Positions 1 to 8,810 are shown, counted from the first letter of the stretch. The stretch is 64,000 nucleotides of DNA from DASUBV01 sp036510065 (GCA_036510065.1 DATCEO010000198.1:1-64000), one strand, 5' to 3'. Numbers and translations are program-made. Notes: generated from the letters alone by a model not told the origin.

Positions 1-581
1 GCTGGCGGGTCGTTCTCACCGACGATCATGGCCATGCCATCGCGGTCGGGCGGGTCCTCCGCGGCCTCCCGCCCCGTGACCTTCGCCCGTCCGGTTCTGT
101 CAGCCTGGTTGGCCGCGTCACTGTCACCATGCCGGTAACCAGCCTGGATCCCGACCTACCCGAAGACACACCGACCGGCGAGATCCTGCACGACATCCTC
201 CGGGCCGCCGCCCGGGCCCGGACCCGGGCGGTCCAGCTGGCCGAGGCGGATCTGCAGGCGCCCGCCAGGTGCGCGCACGGCGAGGCATCAGCGGCCTACC
301 GGCCACCACCGCGGATCCGCGAGTACGTCACGGCCCGGGACCTCACCTGCCGGTATCCCTACTGCGGGCAGCCCGCCTGGCGCGGCGACCTCGACCACAC
401 CCGGCCATGGCACCGAGGCGGTCCTACCTGCCGCTGCAACCTCGGCCCGCTCTGCCGCGCGCACCACATCCTCAAGCAGCTATCCGGCTGGCAGCTGACC
501 CAGCCCCAGCCTGGGATCTTCCAGTGGATCACGCCAGCCGGACGCGCCTACACCGTCGGTCCCGACACCCACCACAGCTGA
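1..581 (+). CDS. HNH endonuclease, 13E12/DUF222 type, 5'-truncated by the window edge
   Basis: C-terminal part of an HNH nuclease of the 13E12 repeat/DUF222 family common in actinobacteria. The frame of the ATG at 129 stays open back to base 3 and encodes family-like sequence (WRVVLTDDHGHAIAVGRV), so 129 is not the true start and the gene begins outside the window. The HNH core is clear: YVTARDLTCRYPYCG, then DLDHTRPWHRGGPT, then NLGPLCRAHHILK, giving the zinc-site cysteines, the catalytic DH and the final HH. The stop is at 579-581. These genes occur in many copies per genome; whether this one is an active nuclease or a selfish element is unknown. The product class is secure, the role is not. 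Confidence 0.85.
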   Translation, partial: WRVVLTDDHGHAIAVGRVLRGLPPRDLRPSGSVSLVGRVTVTMPVTSLDPDLPEDTPTGEILHDILRAAARARTRAVQLAEADLQAPARCAHGEASAAYRPPPRIREYVTARDLTCRYPYCGQPAWRGDLDHTRPWHRGGPTCRCNLGPLCRAHHILKQLSGWQLTQPQPGIFQWITPAGRAYTVGPDTHHS

Positions 582-586
582 TCGGG

Positions 587-1516
587 CTAGCTGGTCACGT
601 CGGCCGTGGTGAACCGGGCCCAGGCGATGGCGCAGAAGATGACGGCGTAGATGCCGAACGACAGCAGCCCCTGCCCGACGCTGCCCCAGGCGATGGGCAT
701 GCGCAGCAGCCCGTCGAACGACAACCAGAAGTGCGTCGGCAGGTACGGGTGGACCACCGCGAACTGGGGCACGCTGTCGGCCACCTCGCTGCCGATGACG
801 ATGACCAGGATGGCGGCGATAGCCGCGATGGCGTGCTCGGTGAAGGTGGAGATGGCCAGGCCAATGGCGGCGAGGGCGCCCATGGCGGCGGCCACATAGA
901 GGGTCACCAGGAGCAGCCGCAGGAGCCCGTCGACCAGCGAGACTGTGGTGCCCGACAGCAAGGTGACCGGCCCCACCGGGAACGCCGCGGCGCCGACGGC
1001 CAGGGAAATCCCGGCCACCAGCAGACCAGACGCGACGCAGAACACCAGGAGCGCGCTGTACTTGATGCTCAGCAGCCGGGTCCGGCCGACGGGGACCGCG
1101 AGCAGGTAACGCAGGGTCCCATGGCCAGCCTCGCCAGCCACGGAGTCTCCGGACACGACGGCGACGGCCAGCGGCAGCACCAGGGTCAGCATGATGGTCA
1201 GCGCGAGGAAGGCCAGGAAGACGCCGTTCCCGGCGACCTGGTCGAGGAAGGCGGGCCCCTGGCCGCCGCCCGACGGCGCGGCGAGCCGGAGCGCAATGCC
1301 GATCAGGACGGGAATGACGGCCAGGACGGCGAGCAGGGCAATGTTGCGCCACCGCAGGAAGATCAGGCCCAGCTCGGATCGCAGCAGCCGCAGCCACGCG
1401 CGAGCCGCCGCAGGGCGGTAACCCGCGGCCTGCGCCGCCGCCGGCTGGCCGCCCACCCGCCGGCCGGCCGCTGGCCGGCCGCTCGCCGGCTGGCCGGCCA
1501 GGTCAGCCGTTGACAT
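587..1516 (-). CDS. ABC-2 type transporter permease
   Basis: Integral membrane subunit of an ABC exporter, 309 residues. After an Ala/Pro/Arg-rich cytoplasmic start of about 50 residues come roughly six hydrophobic segments, including IALLAVLAVIPVLIGIAL, FLAFLALTIMLTLVLPLAVAVV and AIAAIAAILVIVIGSEV. The segment GDSVAGEAGHGTLRYLLAVPVGRTRLLSIKYSAL matches the ABC-2 family signature (ExxxGTLRxLLxxPxxRxxLLxxK). The ATG at 1516 overlaps the stop of the upstream ATPase gene by 14 bases, so the two are translationally coupled. Substrate unknown; the preceding LolA-like gene hints at a cell-envelope role, which is inference. Confidence 0.88.
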   Translation of the reverse strand: MSTADLAGQPASGRPAAGRRVGGQPAAAQAAGYRPAAARAWLRLLRSELGLIFLRWRNIALLAVLAVIPVLIGIALRLAAPSGGGQGPAFLDQVAGNGVFLAFLALTIMLTLVLPLAVAVVSGDSVAGEAGHGTLRYLLAVPVGRTRLLSIKYSALLVFCVASGLLVAGISLAVGAAAFPVGPVTLLSGTTVSLVDGLLRLLLVTLYVAAAMGALAAIGLAISTFTEHAIAAIAAILVIVIGSEVADSVPQFAVVHPYLPTHFWLSFDGLLRMPIAWGSVGQGLLSFGIYAVIFCAIAWARFTTADVTS

Positions 1517-2744
1517 CGAAGCCTTCCCCGGTGAGCTCCACGAACAGGTCCTCCAGGCTCGGCCGCGTGGTAGCCAGGCCTGCGACGCGAACGCCGGCCT
1601 GCACGAGCCGGGCGTTGATGTCCTCGGGCGCCTGCCCGCCTAGCTGGGCACTGACCTTCCCGTTGACGGCCTGGATATCGGCCAGGCCGCATCCGGCCAG
1701 GACGCTGAGGGCCACCTCGGAGTCGGCGGTGAGCACGGTGACCCGGGCCACGCCGCCGCCGCGCAACTGCTCCAGCGTGCCCTCGAAGACGAGCTGCCCG
1801 GCCCGCATGACGCCAACGTGCGAGCAGATCTGCTCGACCTCGGCGAGCAGATGCGAGGAGACGAACACGGTGGTTCCCTCGGCGGCGATCTCGCGGATGA
1901 GGCCGCGCACCTCCCTGGTCCCCTGGGGGTCGAGGCCGTTGGTCGGCTCGTCGAGGATCATCAGGTCCCGGTGCTGGAGCAGGCCGGCCGCGATGGCCAG
2001 CCGCTGCTTCATGCCGAGCGAGTAAGCGCGGTAGTGCTTGCCCGCTGTGGCGGTCAGGCCGACGCGGTCGAGGGCCTCGCCGATGCGGGCGGCGGCGGTG
2101 CGGGGGTCGGCCGTCCGGTCGGCGGCGTCGCACCGGGCCAGGTTGGCCCGGCCGGAGAGGAAGGAATAGAAGGCCGGCCCTTCCACCAGCGAGCCGACCC
2201 GGGGCAGCACGGCGTTGATCCCGCCGGGCATGGGGACGCCCAGCAGCTGATGACTCCCGCTGGTCGGCTGAACGAGGCCCAGCAGCATGCGGATGGTGGT
2301 GGTCTTGCCGGACCCGTTGGGCCCGAGAAAGCCGTAGACCGAGCCTGGCGGGACCTCGAGGCTGAGGTTGTCGACCGCGAGCTGGCCGCTGCGGAAGCGC
2401 TTGGTCAGGCCGCGGGTGGCGATCGCCGGAGCGCTCGTCGCGCCGGCCCCGACTGGCCCGGGCGCCAAGGCTGGACCCGGCTCCGCCGTGACCGAGCCTG
2501 GGCCGGACTCCGGCAGGGCCGTCTCAGCCAGTCCGGGCGCAACCGACCCTGACGTGTCCCCATTCGACCCCGGCGCGGCAGGCTGCTGAGTGACCGGCCC
2601 CTGAGCGCCTGGCCCCGGCGCCGCACGCGTGACCGGCGAGGGCTCGCCTGGCCGGCCGAAGCTGACTTCGTCCGGCTGGGCGGAATGCGGCGGGACAGGG
2701 CTCACGTGGTGGCGGCGCTTACTTGACGCCGGCGGCGTCGGCAT
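1503..2744 (-). CDS. ABC transporter ATP-binding protein with long Pro-rich N-terminus
   Basis: ATPase partner of the downstream permease, up to 413 residues. Walker A is GPNGSGKT, the ABC signature is YSLGMKQRLAIA, Walker B is LMILDEPTNGLDP and the switch histidine is in VSSHLLAEVEQ. The nucleotide-binding domain starts near residue 108 (ATRGLTKRF). Everything before it is a low-complexity Pro/Gly/Ala/Ser stretch unusual for this family. The ATG at 2744 overlaps the 3' end of the LolA-like gene by 26 bases and has no clear Shine-Dalgarno sequence; a GTG at 2705 just after that gene's stop is an alternative start. The C-terminal region after the ABC core is the usual DUF4162-like tail of drug/peptide exporters. 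Confidence 0.88.
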   Translation of the reverse strand: MPTPPASSKRRHHVSPVPPHSAQPDEVSFGRPGEPSPVTRAAPGPGAQGPVTQQPAAPGSNGDTSGSVAPGLAETALPESGPGSVTAEPGPALAPGPVGAGATSAPAIATRGLTKRFRSGQLAVDNLSLEVPPGSVYGFLGPNGSGKTTTIRMLLGLVQPTSGSHQLLGVPMPGGINAVLPRVGSLVEGPAFYSFLSGRANLARCDAADRTADPRTAAARIGEALDRVGLTATAGKHYRAYSLGMKQRLAIAAGLLQHRDLMILDEPTNGLDPQGTREVRGLIREIAAEGTTVFVSSHLLAEVEQICSHVGVMRAGQLVFEGTLEQLRGGGVARVTVLTADSEVALSVLAGCGLADIQAVNGKVSAQLGGQAPEDINARLVQAGVRVAGLATTRPSLEDLFVELTGEGFDVNG

Positions 2745-4164
2745 AGAGCACGGCCGGCGTCACCGCGCCCACGAGCACCGGCCCCTTGGCGGTAATCAGG
2801 ATCGAGAACAGGCTTGTCCGCAGCAGGCGGCCGCTGCCCCACTTGCCGTGCACGGGCTTGGCGGCCCGCAACAGAACCTGGAGCATGGCGGCGTTCGGGC
2901 CGGCCACCATGGGCGCTCCGCTCGACGGCGATTCCTTGATGACAGACACGGCCGTGTTGCTGCTACTGACGGAGCCCGCGGAGCCGACGGAGACTACCCC
3001 GCCGGACGACGAGGCCGCGGCGACGCTGACGGGGTTGTGCGCGCCGTGCACCGTCTCGATTCGCCTGGCACTGGCCAGGCCACCCTTGGGGTGGGCGCCT
3101 AGCACCAGCACCGAGAGCCAGCCCTGGCCCAGGACGGTCGGGCCGCCGGGCCCGCCGATAGCGTCGTTGGGCCCGAGCACCCCGGCCGCGGGCGCAACGC
3201 CCGTCCAGCCACCAGCACCGCCGGAGTACAGGCTGCCGCGCGGCAGCCGGACTATCCGCATCGGGCGGCCCCGGCCGGAGACCCGCACCGGGAGGCGAAC
3301 CGGGGCGGTCTGGCCGGGCGCGAATCCCGGCCGCATGGCGGGCACGATCATCGTCTTGACCTTGGCGCCGGGCGGCGGGGTGAAGGTGAAGTTGGACGCC
3401 GCCGGGCGGCCGAACGTCAGCGCGGTGAAGCCGATCTGGAACGCGGGGCTCTTGGCGCCGCGAGCGAACACCTGGACCCGCACGGGCAGGTAACGGCCGG
3501 CATCGACGGCGATCCGGATCCGGCCGATCAGCGAGCGGCTGTCCTTGGGCGCGACGACGAGCTGGTAGGCGGCCTGCCCGGCGACGGTGACGTTCTGCTG
3601 CAGGGACACGGCCGTGGTCGGGCCGACGGCGGCCAGGATCTGCCTGGCCACCTGCTGCGGCGTGGGCGGCATGCCGGCGGCGGGCGACTTGATGTCCGGT
3701 GCACCGGCCTGGCGCCCGGACGGGACAGCCGGCAGCACGATGCGGGTGGCGGTCTGGGCCTTGCTGTCCCACAGCCACGCGTGACGGCCGTTCAGTCGCA
3801 GGTCAGTCTCGCCGAGCTGGACCTGCTCCGCGATCCGGACGTGCGTCGGATCGGCATACCAGATGGTGGCGGCGTGCGTTCCGGACAGCATCGAGAGCCC
3901 CGACAGGGAACTGTTATCGCCCAGGCCAGGCAGGCTCGGGATGCCCAGGTTCGCCGTTTCCTGGATGGTGCCGGTCAGCGGACCCGGCCCGGTGGCTCGC
4001 TGGACGTCGGCCAGTAGCTGGGCAACGCTCCGGGCTGGCAGGGCCGGGGCCGCCTGCGCGCCTGCCGCCACGGCGGTGCCGGCAACCACGGCGCCGACCG
4101 CGACTACCGCGGCGCCCGGTACGGCCCACCGGGCCCTGCGACCAAGCCTGCGTCCGAACTTCAT
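2719..4164 (-). CDS. LolA-like exported protein, first gene of an ABC exporter operon
   Basis: 481-residue exported protein. Residues 1-38 form a signal peptide (RLGRRARWAVPGAAVVAVGA, then an Ala-rich region ending near AAP). Residues about 40-260 resemble the LolA/RseB-like half-barrel fold of actinobacterial proteins next to ABC transporters (AQLLADVQRATGPGPLTGTI, IWYADPTHVRIAEQ, NGRHAWLWDSKAQTATRI, QVARQILAAVGPTTAVS). A Gly/Ser-rich linker follows near residue 390. Translation starts at ATG 4164 behind a strong GGAGGTGG. It overlaps the ATPase gene, so all three genes (4164 to 587) probably form one transcript. A periplasm-equivalent lipid- or substrate-binding role is inference. Confidence 0.75.
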   Translation of the reverse strand: MKFGRRLGRRARWAVPGAAVVAVGAVVAGTAVAAGAQAAPALPARSVAQLLADVQRATGPGPLTGTIQETANLGIPSLPGLGDNSSLSGLSMLSGTHAATIWYADPTHVRIAEQVQLGETDLRLNGRHAWLWDSKAQTATRIVLPAVPSGRQAGAPDIKSPAAGMPPTPQQVARQILAAVGPTTAVSLQQNVTVAGQAAYQLVVAPKDSRSLIGRIRIAVDAGRYLPVRVQVFARGAKSPAFQIGFTALTFGRPAASNFTFTPPPGAKVKTMIVPAMRPGFAPGQTAPVRLPVRVSGRGRPMRIVRLPRGSLYSGGAGGWTGVAPAAGVLGPNDAIGGPGGPTVLGQGWLSVLVLGAHPKGGLASARRIETVHGAHNPVSVAAASSSGGVVSVGSAGSVSSSNTAVSVIKESPSSGAPMVAGPNAAMLQVLLRAAKPVHGKWGSGRLLRTSLFSILITAKGPVLVGAVTPAVLYADAAGVK

Positions 4165-4208
4165 TCGCCACCTCCGTCGGCTGGCTCACTGTCGCCGAAC
4201 TGCAGTCC

Positions 4209-4238
4209 ACAATACGACGCCCCGCTGGCGTCGGCGAA
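4209..4238 (-). promoter_or_regulatory. Possible promoter of the LolA-like/ABC operon
   Basis: On the minus strand TTCGCC (4238-4233), 18 bases, then TATTGT (4214-4209) resemble -35 and -10 elements. They would give a leader of roughly 40 bases before the ATG at 4164. The -10 is good (TAnnnT), the -35 weak. Confidence 0.35.
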
Positions 4239-4320
4239 CGGGGCGGGCGGCCCGCTGCCGGTGCGCCGGGCCGCCGTCAGACTCCGCCGCGTCAGGCCCA
4301 CGTCAGGGCTCCGTTGTCGG

Positions 4321-4379
4321 GTCCACCGCGTTCGGGTCCACGGCGTTCGGGTCCACGGCGTCAGGCGCACGGCGTCAGG
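4321..4379. repeat. 15-bp tandem array, intergenic (about 4 units)
   Basis: Units of 15 bases: GTCCACCGCGTTCGG (4321), GTCCACGGCGTTCGG (4336), GTCCACGGCGTCAGG (4351) and a 14-base CGCACGGCGTCAGG (4366). The array lies in the 345-base gap between ctaB (ends 4510) and the LolA-like gene (starts 4164). I see no gene in that gap; apart from a possible promoter near 4210-4238 nothing else stands out. The period matches arrays inside several genes of this window. Confidence 0.9.
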
Positions 4380-4509
4380 TCCATAGGCTGTGCCGCCCGG
4401 CGATCGGGTCACCGGCCCACTCGCCCAGCTGGCGCAGGTTGTCCCGGCCGGTAGCTGGCCGCGGCCGGCCCGTCGGCGAAGGCCCGCAGCACTCCTGCCC
4501 GCAGCGTTC

Positions 4510-5562
4510 CTACCACTTACCCCAGGGCAGCAGGGAGGTCACGGCCACGACCGCGAACAGCAGGGTCAGGTAGGCGATCGACAGGTGGAACAGCCGCATC
4601 GGAGCCGGCCCGCCCGGTCCGGAAGCAGTCGTCCCGCCGGTCACGTCGACCGCGGCGATCCGGCCCCGCAGACGGTGCGCTTCGGCCAGGAACCAGACCC
4701 CCAGGCCGGCGGCACAAAAGCCGTAGACCCAGCCCGCGTACGGGACCAGCGCCAGGGTGGCCGCCACCATCGCGTAGGAGTAGACGACGATCTTGCGGGC
4801 GACCACGGCCGGGGAGGCTACGACGGGCAGCATCGGCACCTTAGCGGCGGCGTAATCGTCTCGGAACCGCATCGCCAGCGCCCAGAAGTGCGGCGGCGTC
4901 CAGAAGAAGATCACGGCGAACAGGAGCACGGCGGGCAGGCTGACCCGCCCGGTCACCGCCGCCCAGCCCACCAGGACCGGGAAGCAGCCGGCCGCCCCGC
5001 CGATGACGATGTTCGAGGCGGTACGGCGCTTGAGGCCCAGGGTGTAGACGAAGACGTAGAACAAGATGGCGCAGTCGGCCAGGGCGGCCGCGACCCAGTT
5101 GGCCAGCAGGCCGAGCAGCAATGTCGAGGCGGCGCCGAGCACGATGCCCGATATCAGCGCCTCGCTGGGCTTGATCGCCGTTGCGCCCCCCGCACCCGCC
5201 TTGGCCACCAGGGGGCGGCGCGACGTGCGCTTCATCACCGCGTCGATGTCGCGATCTATGTAGCAGTTCAGGGTGTTAGCGCTGCCCGCCGCCAGCGCCC
5301 CGCCGAGCAGGGTGACAGCGATCAGCCGGACCGACGGCAGGCCGTGCCGCGCCAGCAGCATGGTCGGCAGCGTCGTGACCAGCAGCAGCTCGATGATCCG
5401 GGGCTTGGTCAGCAGGAACAGCGAGCGCGCGATGACGCCCACCGACCGGCGGCCGGCCAGCCCGGCGGCCGGGGGCGCCGGGGCTAGCGCGGCCCCCGCG
5501 GCGGTAGCGGTCGCCGCGTGCCCCGCCTCGCGGGAGGGCAGCGCGCCCGTCGCGTGTGTCAC
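4510..5562 (-). CDS. ctaB: Protoheme IX farnesyltransferase (heme O synthase)
   Basis: Membrane prenyltransferase that adds a farnesyl group to heme B to make heme O for the aa3-type oxidase encoded upstream. The UbiA-family aspartate-rich motif is NCYIDRDIDAVMKRTSRRPLV, and the second conserved loop FFWTPPHFWALAMRFRDDYAAAKVPMLPVV is typical of CyoE/CtaB. About nine hydrophobic segments span the protein. The start is GTG at 5562, overlapping the stop of the preceding gene (GTGA), so translation is coupled. It is the last gene of the minus-strand cytochrome oxidase operon. The first 50 residues are an Ala-rich cytoplasmic extension. Confidence 0.95.
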   Translation of the reverse strand: MTHATGALPSREAGHAATATAAGAALAPAPPAAGLAGRRSVGVIARSLFLLTKPRIIELLLVTTLPTMLLARHGLPSVRLIAVTLLGGALAAGSANTLNCYIDRDIDAVMKRTSRRPLVAKAGAGGATAIKPSEALISGIVLGAASTLLLGLLANWVAAALADCAILFYVFVYTLGLKRRTASNIVIGGAAGCFPVLVGWAAVTGRVSLPAVLLFAVIFFWTPPHFWALAMRFRDDYAAAKVPMLPVVASPAVVARKIVVYSYAMVAATLALVPYAGWVYGFCAAGLGVWFLAEAHRLRGRIAAVDVTGGTTASGPGGPAPMRLFHLSIAYLTLLFAVVAVTSLLPWGKW

Positions 5563-6020
5563 TCGCTGGCCTCCGGGTCATCGCTGGGCGGCTGCTGCGC
5601 AGCCGGCGGCGTGTCCGCGCCGGGACCGTCAGCTGCGGTCTGGTCCGGCAGCGCCGGATCCTCGTCCTGTGACACCGTATCGGACTCATCTTCCGCGCTA
5701 GCAGCCCGATGGGCGCCGGCGGGCTCGGCGATCGATTCGGCCGCCCCGCCGCCTGCCGCGGTGGTGAAGCCGGAGGCTACCGCGGCGGCCCGCGCGGCCC
5801 CGGGGTCGGGCACGCTGCCCGCCTCGGTCCCCGTCTCCGGGGTGAAGCGCAGCTCACCGTGACCGGGCACCCGGTGCGGCCTGGTGAACAGCAGGTAGAG
5901 CGCCACCGCCACGACGATGAACAAGATCATGGGGAATGCGAAGGTCCAGTTGAACCCGTGCGGAGAGTTGTCCGAGACGCCCGAGGCGAGTACGCCCGTG
6001 GCCAGTGTTGCTGCGTGCAC
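5559..6020 (-). CDS. Small single-span membrane protein in the cytochrome oxidase operon
   Basis: 153 residues, not recognised as a named family. It has one clear membrane helix near residues 28-46 (FAFPMILFIVVAVALYLLF) followed by TRPHRVPGHGELRF and then a long acidic, Ala/Pro-rich, probably disordered cytoplasmic tail. The start is GTG at 6020 preceded by AGGAGG; the stop overlaps the GTG of ctaB. Its position between ctaE and ctaB suggests an accessory or assembly role in oxidase biogenesis, by context only. The low-complexity tail suggests rapid evolution. Confidence 0.7.
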   Translation of the reverse strand: MHAATLATGVLASGVSDNSPHGFNWTFAFPMILFIVVAVALYLLFTRPHRVPGHGELRFTPETGTEAGSVPDPGAARAAAVASGFTTAAGGGAAESIAEPAGAHRAASAEDESDTVSQDEDPALPDQTAADGPGADTPPAAQQPPSDDPEASE

Positions 6021-6088
6021 CGCTGCCTCCTGCTGCGGTCATGGGGCCGGTTACCCCGCGATGCGAGACGGCCTGCCCGGGATCGTCA

Positions 6089-6757
6089 CTAGTGCACGAG
6101 GTAGAACAGCACCCACATGACGACGGCGACCACGGCCAGGTAATTCCATACCAGGGTGAACGCGCTCAGCGCGGACTGGAAGCGCTGCACGGCGAACGCC
6201 TCGGCGAATGTCGGCGGCTGCTCGACGAAGGAGATCGGCGGGATGGCCCGGCAGCGCATGATGAGCGTCTCCAGCCAGATCAGCACGGCGAACGCGACGA
6301 ACAGGTAGACCGGACTGGCCCCGGTGAAGACGCTGGCGAAGCCGTTGGCGCCCGGCCAGAACGACAGACTGACCAGCTGGTAGATCTGCAGGCCCACCGC
6401 GGCCAGCCCCAGGACCAGGGCCACCGTGGCCGCCCCGAGCCAGGCGCTCCGGCTGGCGGCCTTGATCCGCTGCAATCCGGCGGTCTGGACCGCCGCGCTG
6501 ACCACGATCAGGGCCATGATGACCGTGCCCAGCACGATCCCCGGACCGTGGAACCCGGCCGGGTACCACAGCCCGTGCGAGTTCAGCGACTGCAGGTAGA
6601 AGAAGGCGAAGATGAAGGCCCCGAAGCCGAACGAGAGCGACCCGATGGCCAGCCGGGAGCCGATCCAGGCCGCGTTCAGCGCTGCCTCGTGGTAGAACGC
6701 GGCCTCTTCGTGCGCCGGGCTCAGCTGAGCCGGCTCGGGGGCGGTGGTCTCCGCCAT
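6089..6757 (-). CDS. ctaE: Cytochrome c oxidase subunit III
   Basis: 222-residue membrane subunit of the aa3-type terminal oxidase. About five hydrophobic helices follow a short N-terminal segment. Family marks include EEAAFYHEAALNAAWIGSRLAIGSLSFGFGAFIFAFFYLQSLN and GIVLGTVIMALIVVSAAVQ, and the C-terminus NYLAVVAVVMWVLFYLVH. The helix carrying LSAFTLVWNYLAVVAVVMW fits the last helix of COX3. The start is ATG at 6757, two bases after the ctaD stop, with GGAGG from the end of ctaD as ribosome-binding site. The operon order ctaC-ctaD-ctaE is conserved in actinobacteria. Confidence 0.85.
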   Translation of the reverse strand: MAETTAPEPAQLSPAHEEAAFYHEAALNAAWIGSRLAIGSLSFGFGAFIFAFFYLQSLNSHGLWYPAGFHGPGIVLGTVIMALIVVSAAVQTAGLQRIKAASRSAWLGAATVALVLGLAAVGLQIYQLVSLSFWPGANGFASVFTGASPVYLFVAFAVLIWLETLIMRCRAIPPISFVEQPPTFAEAFAVQRFQSALSAFTLVWNYLAVVAVVMWVLFYLVH

Positions 6758-6759
6758 CG

Positions 6760-8748
6760 TTATGCCTCCGCTCGCGTCGACTGGAGGCCGCTGACGCTCG
6801 CCGCCAGCACGCCTGGCGGCGGGGCGAGGTCGGCCACGGGCTCGGCGTTGGGATCGCCGTACTCATACGGGCCGGACAGCACCACCGGTACCTGGGCGAA
6901 GTTTCCCGGCGGTGGCGGCGAGGATATCTGCCATTCCAGCCCGCGGGACCGCCAGGGGTTGCCCTCCTCGCGCACCCGCGCGAAGACCGTGGAGTAGATG
7001 AAGTTGATCACGAAGATCAGGATCGAGCCGCCCAGGCAGAACGCCGCGATCGAGACCCAGTCGTTGATGGTCTGCAGGTTCCGGGCGTACTCGAAGACCC
7101 GGCGCGGCTGGCCCGCCATCCCGACGGCGAACAGCGGCAGGAACGTCGCGTTGAAGAAGATGAACATGGTCCAGAACTGCAGCTTGCCCAGCCGCTCGTT
7201 CAGCTTGACGCCCATCATCTTAGGCAGCCAGTAGTAGATGCCCGCCATCAGCGCGAAGATCAAGCCGCCCATGATCGTGTAGTGGAAGTGCGCCATCACG
7301 AAGAAGCTGCCGTGCTCGGTGGTGTCGGCGGGCACGTCCGACAGGAACACGCCGGAGATGCCGCCGATCAGGAAGTTGAAGTACATGCCCAGCGCGAACA
7401 GCATCGGCACGCTCAGCCGGATCTTGGCCTTCCAGAAGGTGCCCATCGCGACCAGGTAGATGAACCCGGTGGGGATCGAGATCAGCTCGGTGGTCAGCAT
7501 GAACAGCGGGCGCATGTCCGGGTTGATGCCGCTGTCGAACAGGTGATGCTGCCACACGAAGAAGCTGAGCAGCGTGACGCCGATCAGGCCCGCCGCCGCG
7601 ACCTTGTACCCGAACAGCGGCTTGCGGCAGAACACCGGGATGATCTCCGACACGATGCCGAAGCCTGGAAGCGCGAGGATATAGACCTCGGGATGGCCGA
7701 AGAACCAGAACAGGTTCTGGTAAAGGTAGCTGCTGCCGCCCAGGGTATCGGTGAAGAAGGCGGTCTGGATGGTCCGGTCGGTGATGATCATGTACATGCC
7801 GCCGACCAGCACCGGCGCGGCCAGCACCATCAGGAAGGACGTGGCCAGCATCGACCAGACGAACATCGGCAGCCGGCTCCAGCGCATGCCCGGCGCCCGG
7901 TAGCAGATGATCGTAACGATCAGGTTGAACCCGGCCAGGATCATCGAGACGCCCATGAGCCCGAACGCGATGGCGTAGGAATCGGCACCGTAGGTCGACT
8001 CGATCGACAGCGGGGCGTACCCGGTCCAGCCGAACGGGAAGCCGCCCAGCAGCAGGCCCGACAGCAGGATCAGGAAAGCGGCGGGGGTCAGCCAGAAGGA
8101 CAGCGCCTCGATGCGGGGGAAGGCGACCCGCTTGGAGCCGATCATGATCGGCACCAGGTAGTTGCCGAACGGCCCCAGGATGACCGAGGTCATCAGCATC
8201 ATCATCATCGTGCCGTGCTCGCCCACGATCTCGACGTAGGCGGAGGAGCTAAAGATGTGATGCACGGGCGAGAGCAGCTCGGCCCGGATGGCCATGGCGA
8301 ACAGGCCGGCCGTGCAGAAGTAGATGAGCATGCCGATCAGGTACTGGATCCCGACGACCTTGTGGTCGAGGGAGTACCGGAAGTACTGCGCGATGCCGCG
8401 CGACTCCGCATGGCCGTTCGCCTCCATGGCGGGGCGCCCCGTGACCTGACGCGCCAGGTCGTTGAAGACGCCGAGCCCGACCAGCCAGCCGACGATCGCG
8501 AGCACGTAGCCCAGCACGATCGGCAGGTCGCTGGAGTCCGACAGCGCGATATTCGGGTACTGGCTCGCCAGCGTGCTGCTGGCCAGGAAATTGCCGAGCA
8601 GGTGCCCGAGCAGGTAGCCGATGACGGCGCCAATCAGGCCCGTGTGGATGGCAGGACGTCGCCACCAGGGCCGGGCCGGCCGACTGGCGGCGGCGGGTGC
8701 GCCGCCGCCGGGCTCGTGGGTCTGCCCGGGCTGAATCTCGATGGCCAT
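6760..8748 (-). CDS. ctaD: Cytochrome c oxidase subunit I with a two-helix N-terminal extension
   Basis: Catalytic heme-copper subunit, 662 residues, holding low-spin heme a and the heme a3/CuB centre. Seen: heme-a ligand region VGEHGTMM (His about 178), the CuB/tyrosine loop FWFFGHPEVYILALPGFG, the HH pair in FVWQHHLFDSG, and the heme ligands in MAHFHYTIMGG. The usual N-terminal start (SLDHKVVGIQYLIG) appears only at about residue 126; before it lie two extra helices (TGLIGAVIGYLLGHLLGNFL and LPIVLGYVLAIVGWLVGLGV) and a Pro/Ala-rich head, so this subunit is longer than the usual roughly 540-580. ATG 8748 has an ideal AGGAGGTGACC. Confidence 0.95.
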   Translation of the reverse strand: MAIEIQPGQTHEPGGGAPAAASRPARPWWRRPAIHTGLIGAVIGYLLGHLLGNFLASSTLASQYPNIALSDSSDLPIVLGYVLAIVGWLVGLGVFNDLARQVTGRPAMEANGHAESRGIAQYFRYSLDHKVVGIQYLIGMLIYFCTAGLFAMAIRAELLSPVHHIFSSSAYVEIVGEHGTMMMMLMTSVILGPFGNYLVPIMIGSKRVAFPRIEALSFWLTPAAFLILLSGLLLGGFPFGWTGYAPLSIESTYGADSYAIAFGLMGVSMILAGFNLIVTIICYRAPGMRWSRLPMFVWSMLATSFLMVLAAPVLVGGMYMIITDRTIQTAFFTDTLGGSSYLYQNLFWFFGHPEVYILALPGFGIVSEIIPVFCRKPLFGYKVAAAGLIGVTLLSFFVWQHHLFDSGINPDMRPLFMLTTELISIPTGFIYLVAMGTFWKAKIRLSVPMLFALGMYFNFLIGGISGVFLSDVPADTTEHGSFFVMAHFHYTIMGGLIFALMAGIYYWLPKMMGVKLNERLGKLQFWTMFIFFNATFLPLFAVGMAGQPRRVFEYARNLQTINDWVSIAAFCLGGSILIFVINFIYSTVFARVREEGNPWRSRGLEWQISSPPPPGNFAQVPVVLSGPYEYGDPNAEPVADLAPPPGVLAASVSGLQSTRAEA

Positions 8749-8780
8749 CCGGTCACCTCCTCGCAGTACTGGATCGGAAC

Positions 8781-8810
8781 GGGCACGGGGTCAATGGGCA
8801 CGGGGTCATG
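8781..8810. repeat. 15-bp tandem duplication between ctaC and ctaD
   Basis: GGGCACGGGGTCAAT (8781-8795) is followed directly by GGGCACGGGGTCATG (8796-8810). It lies in the 114-base gap between ctaC and ctaD. It is non-coding, yet shares the 15-base period of the coding arrays elsewhere in the window. Confidence 0.8.

Noticed and set aside
1440..1506. GGCCGG-rich repeats at the permease N-terminus as a possible regulatory element
   Set aside because: Short irregular GC repeats encoding Ala/Gly/Arg low complexity; no fixed period and no symmetry beyond base composition.
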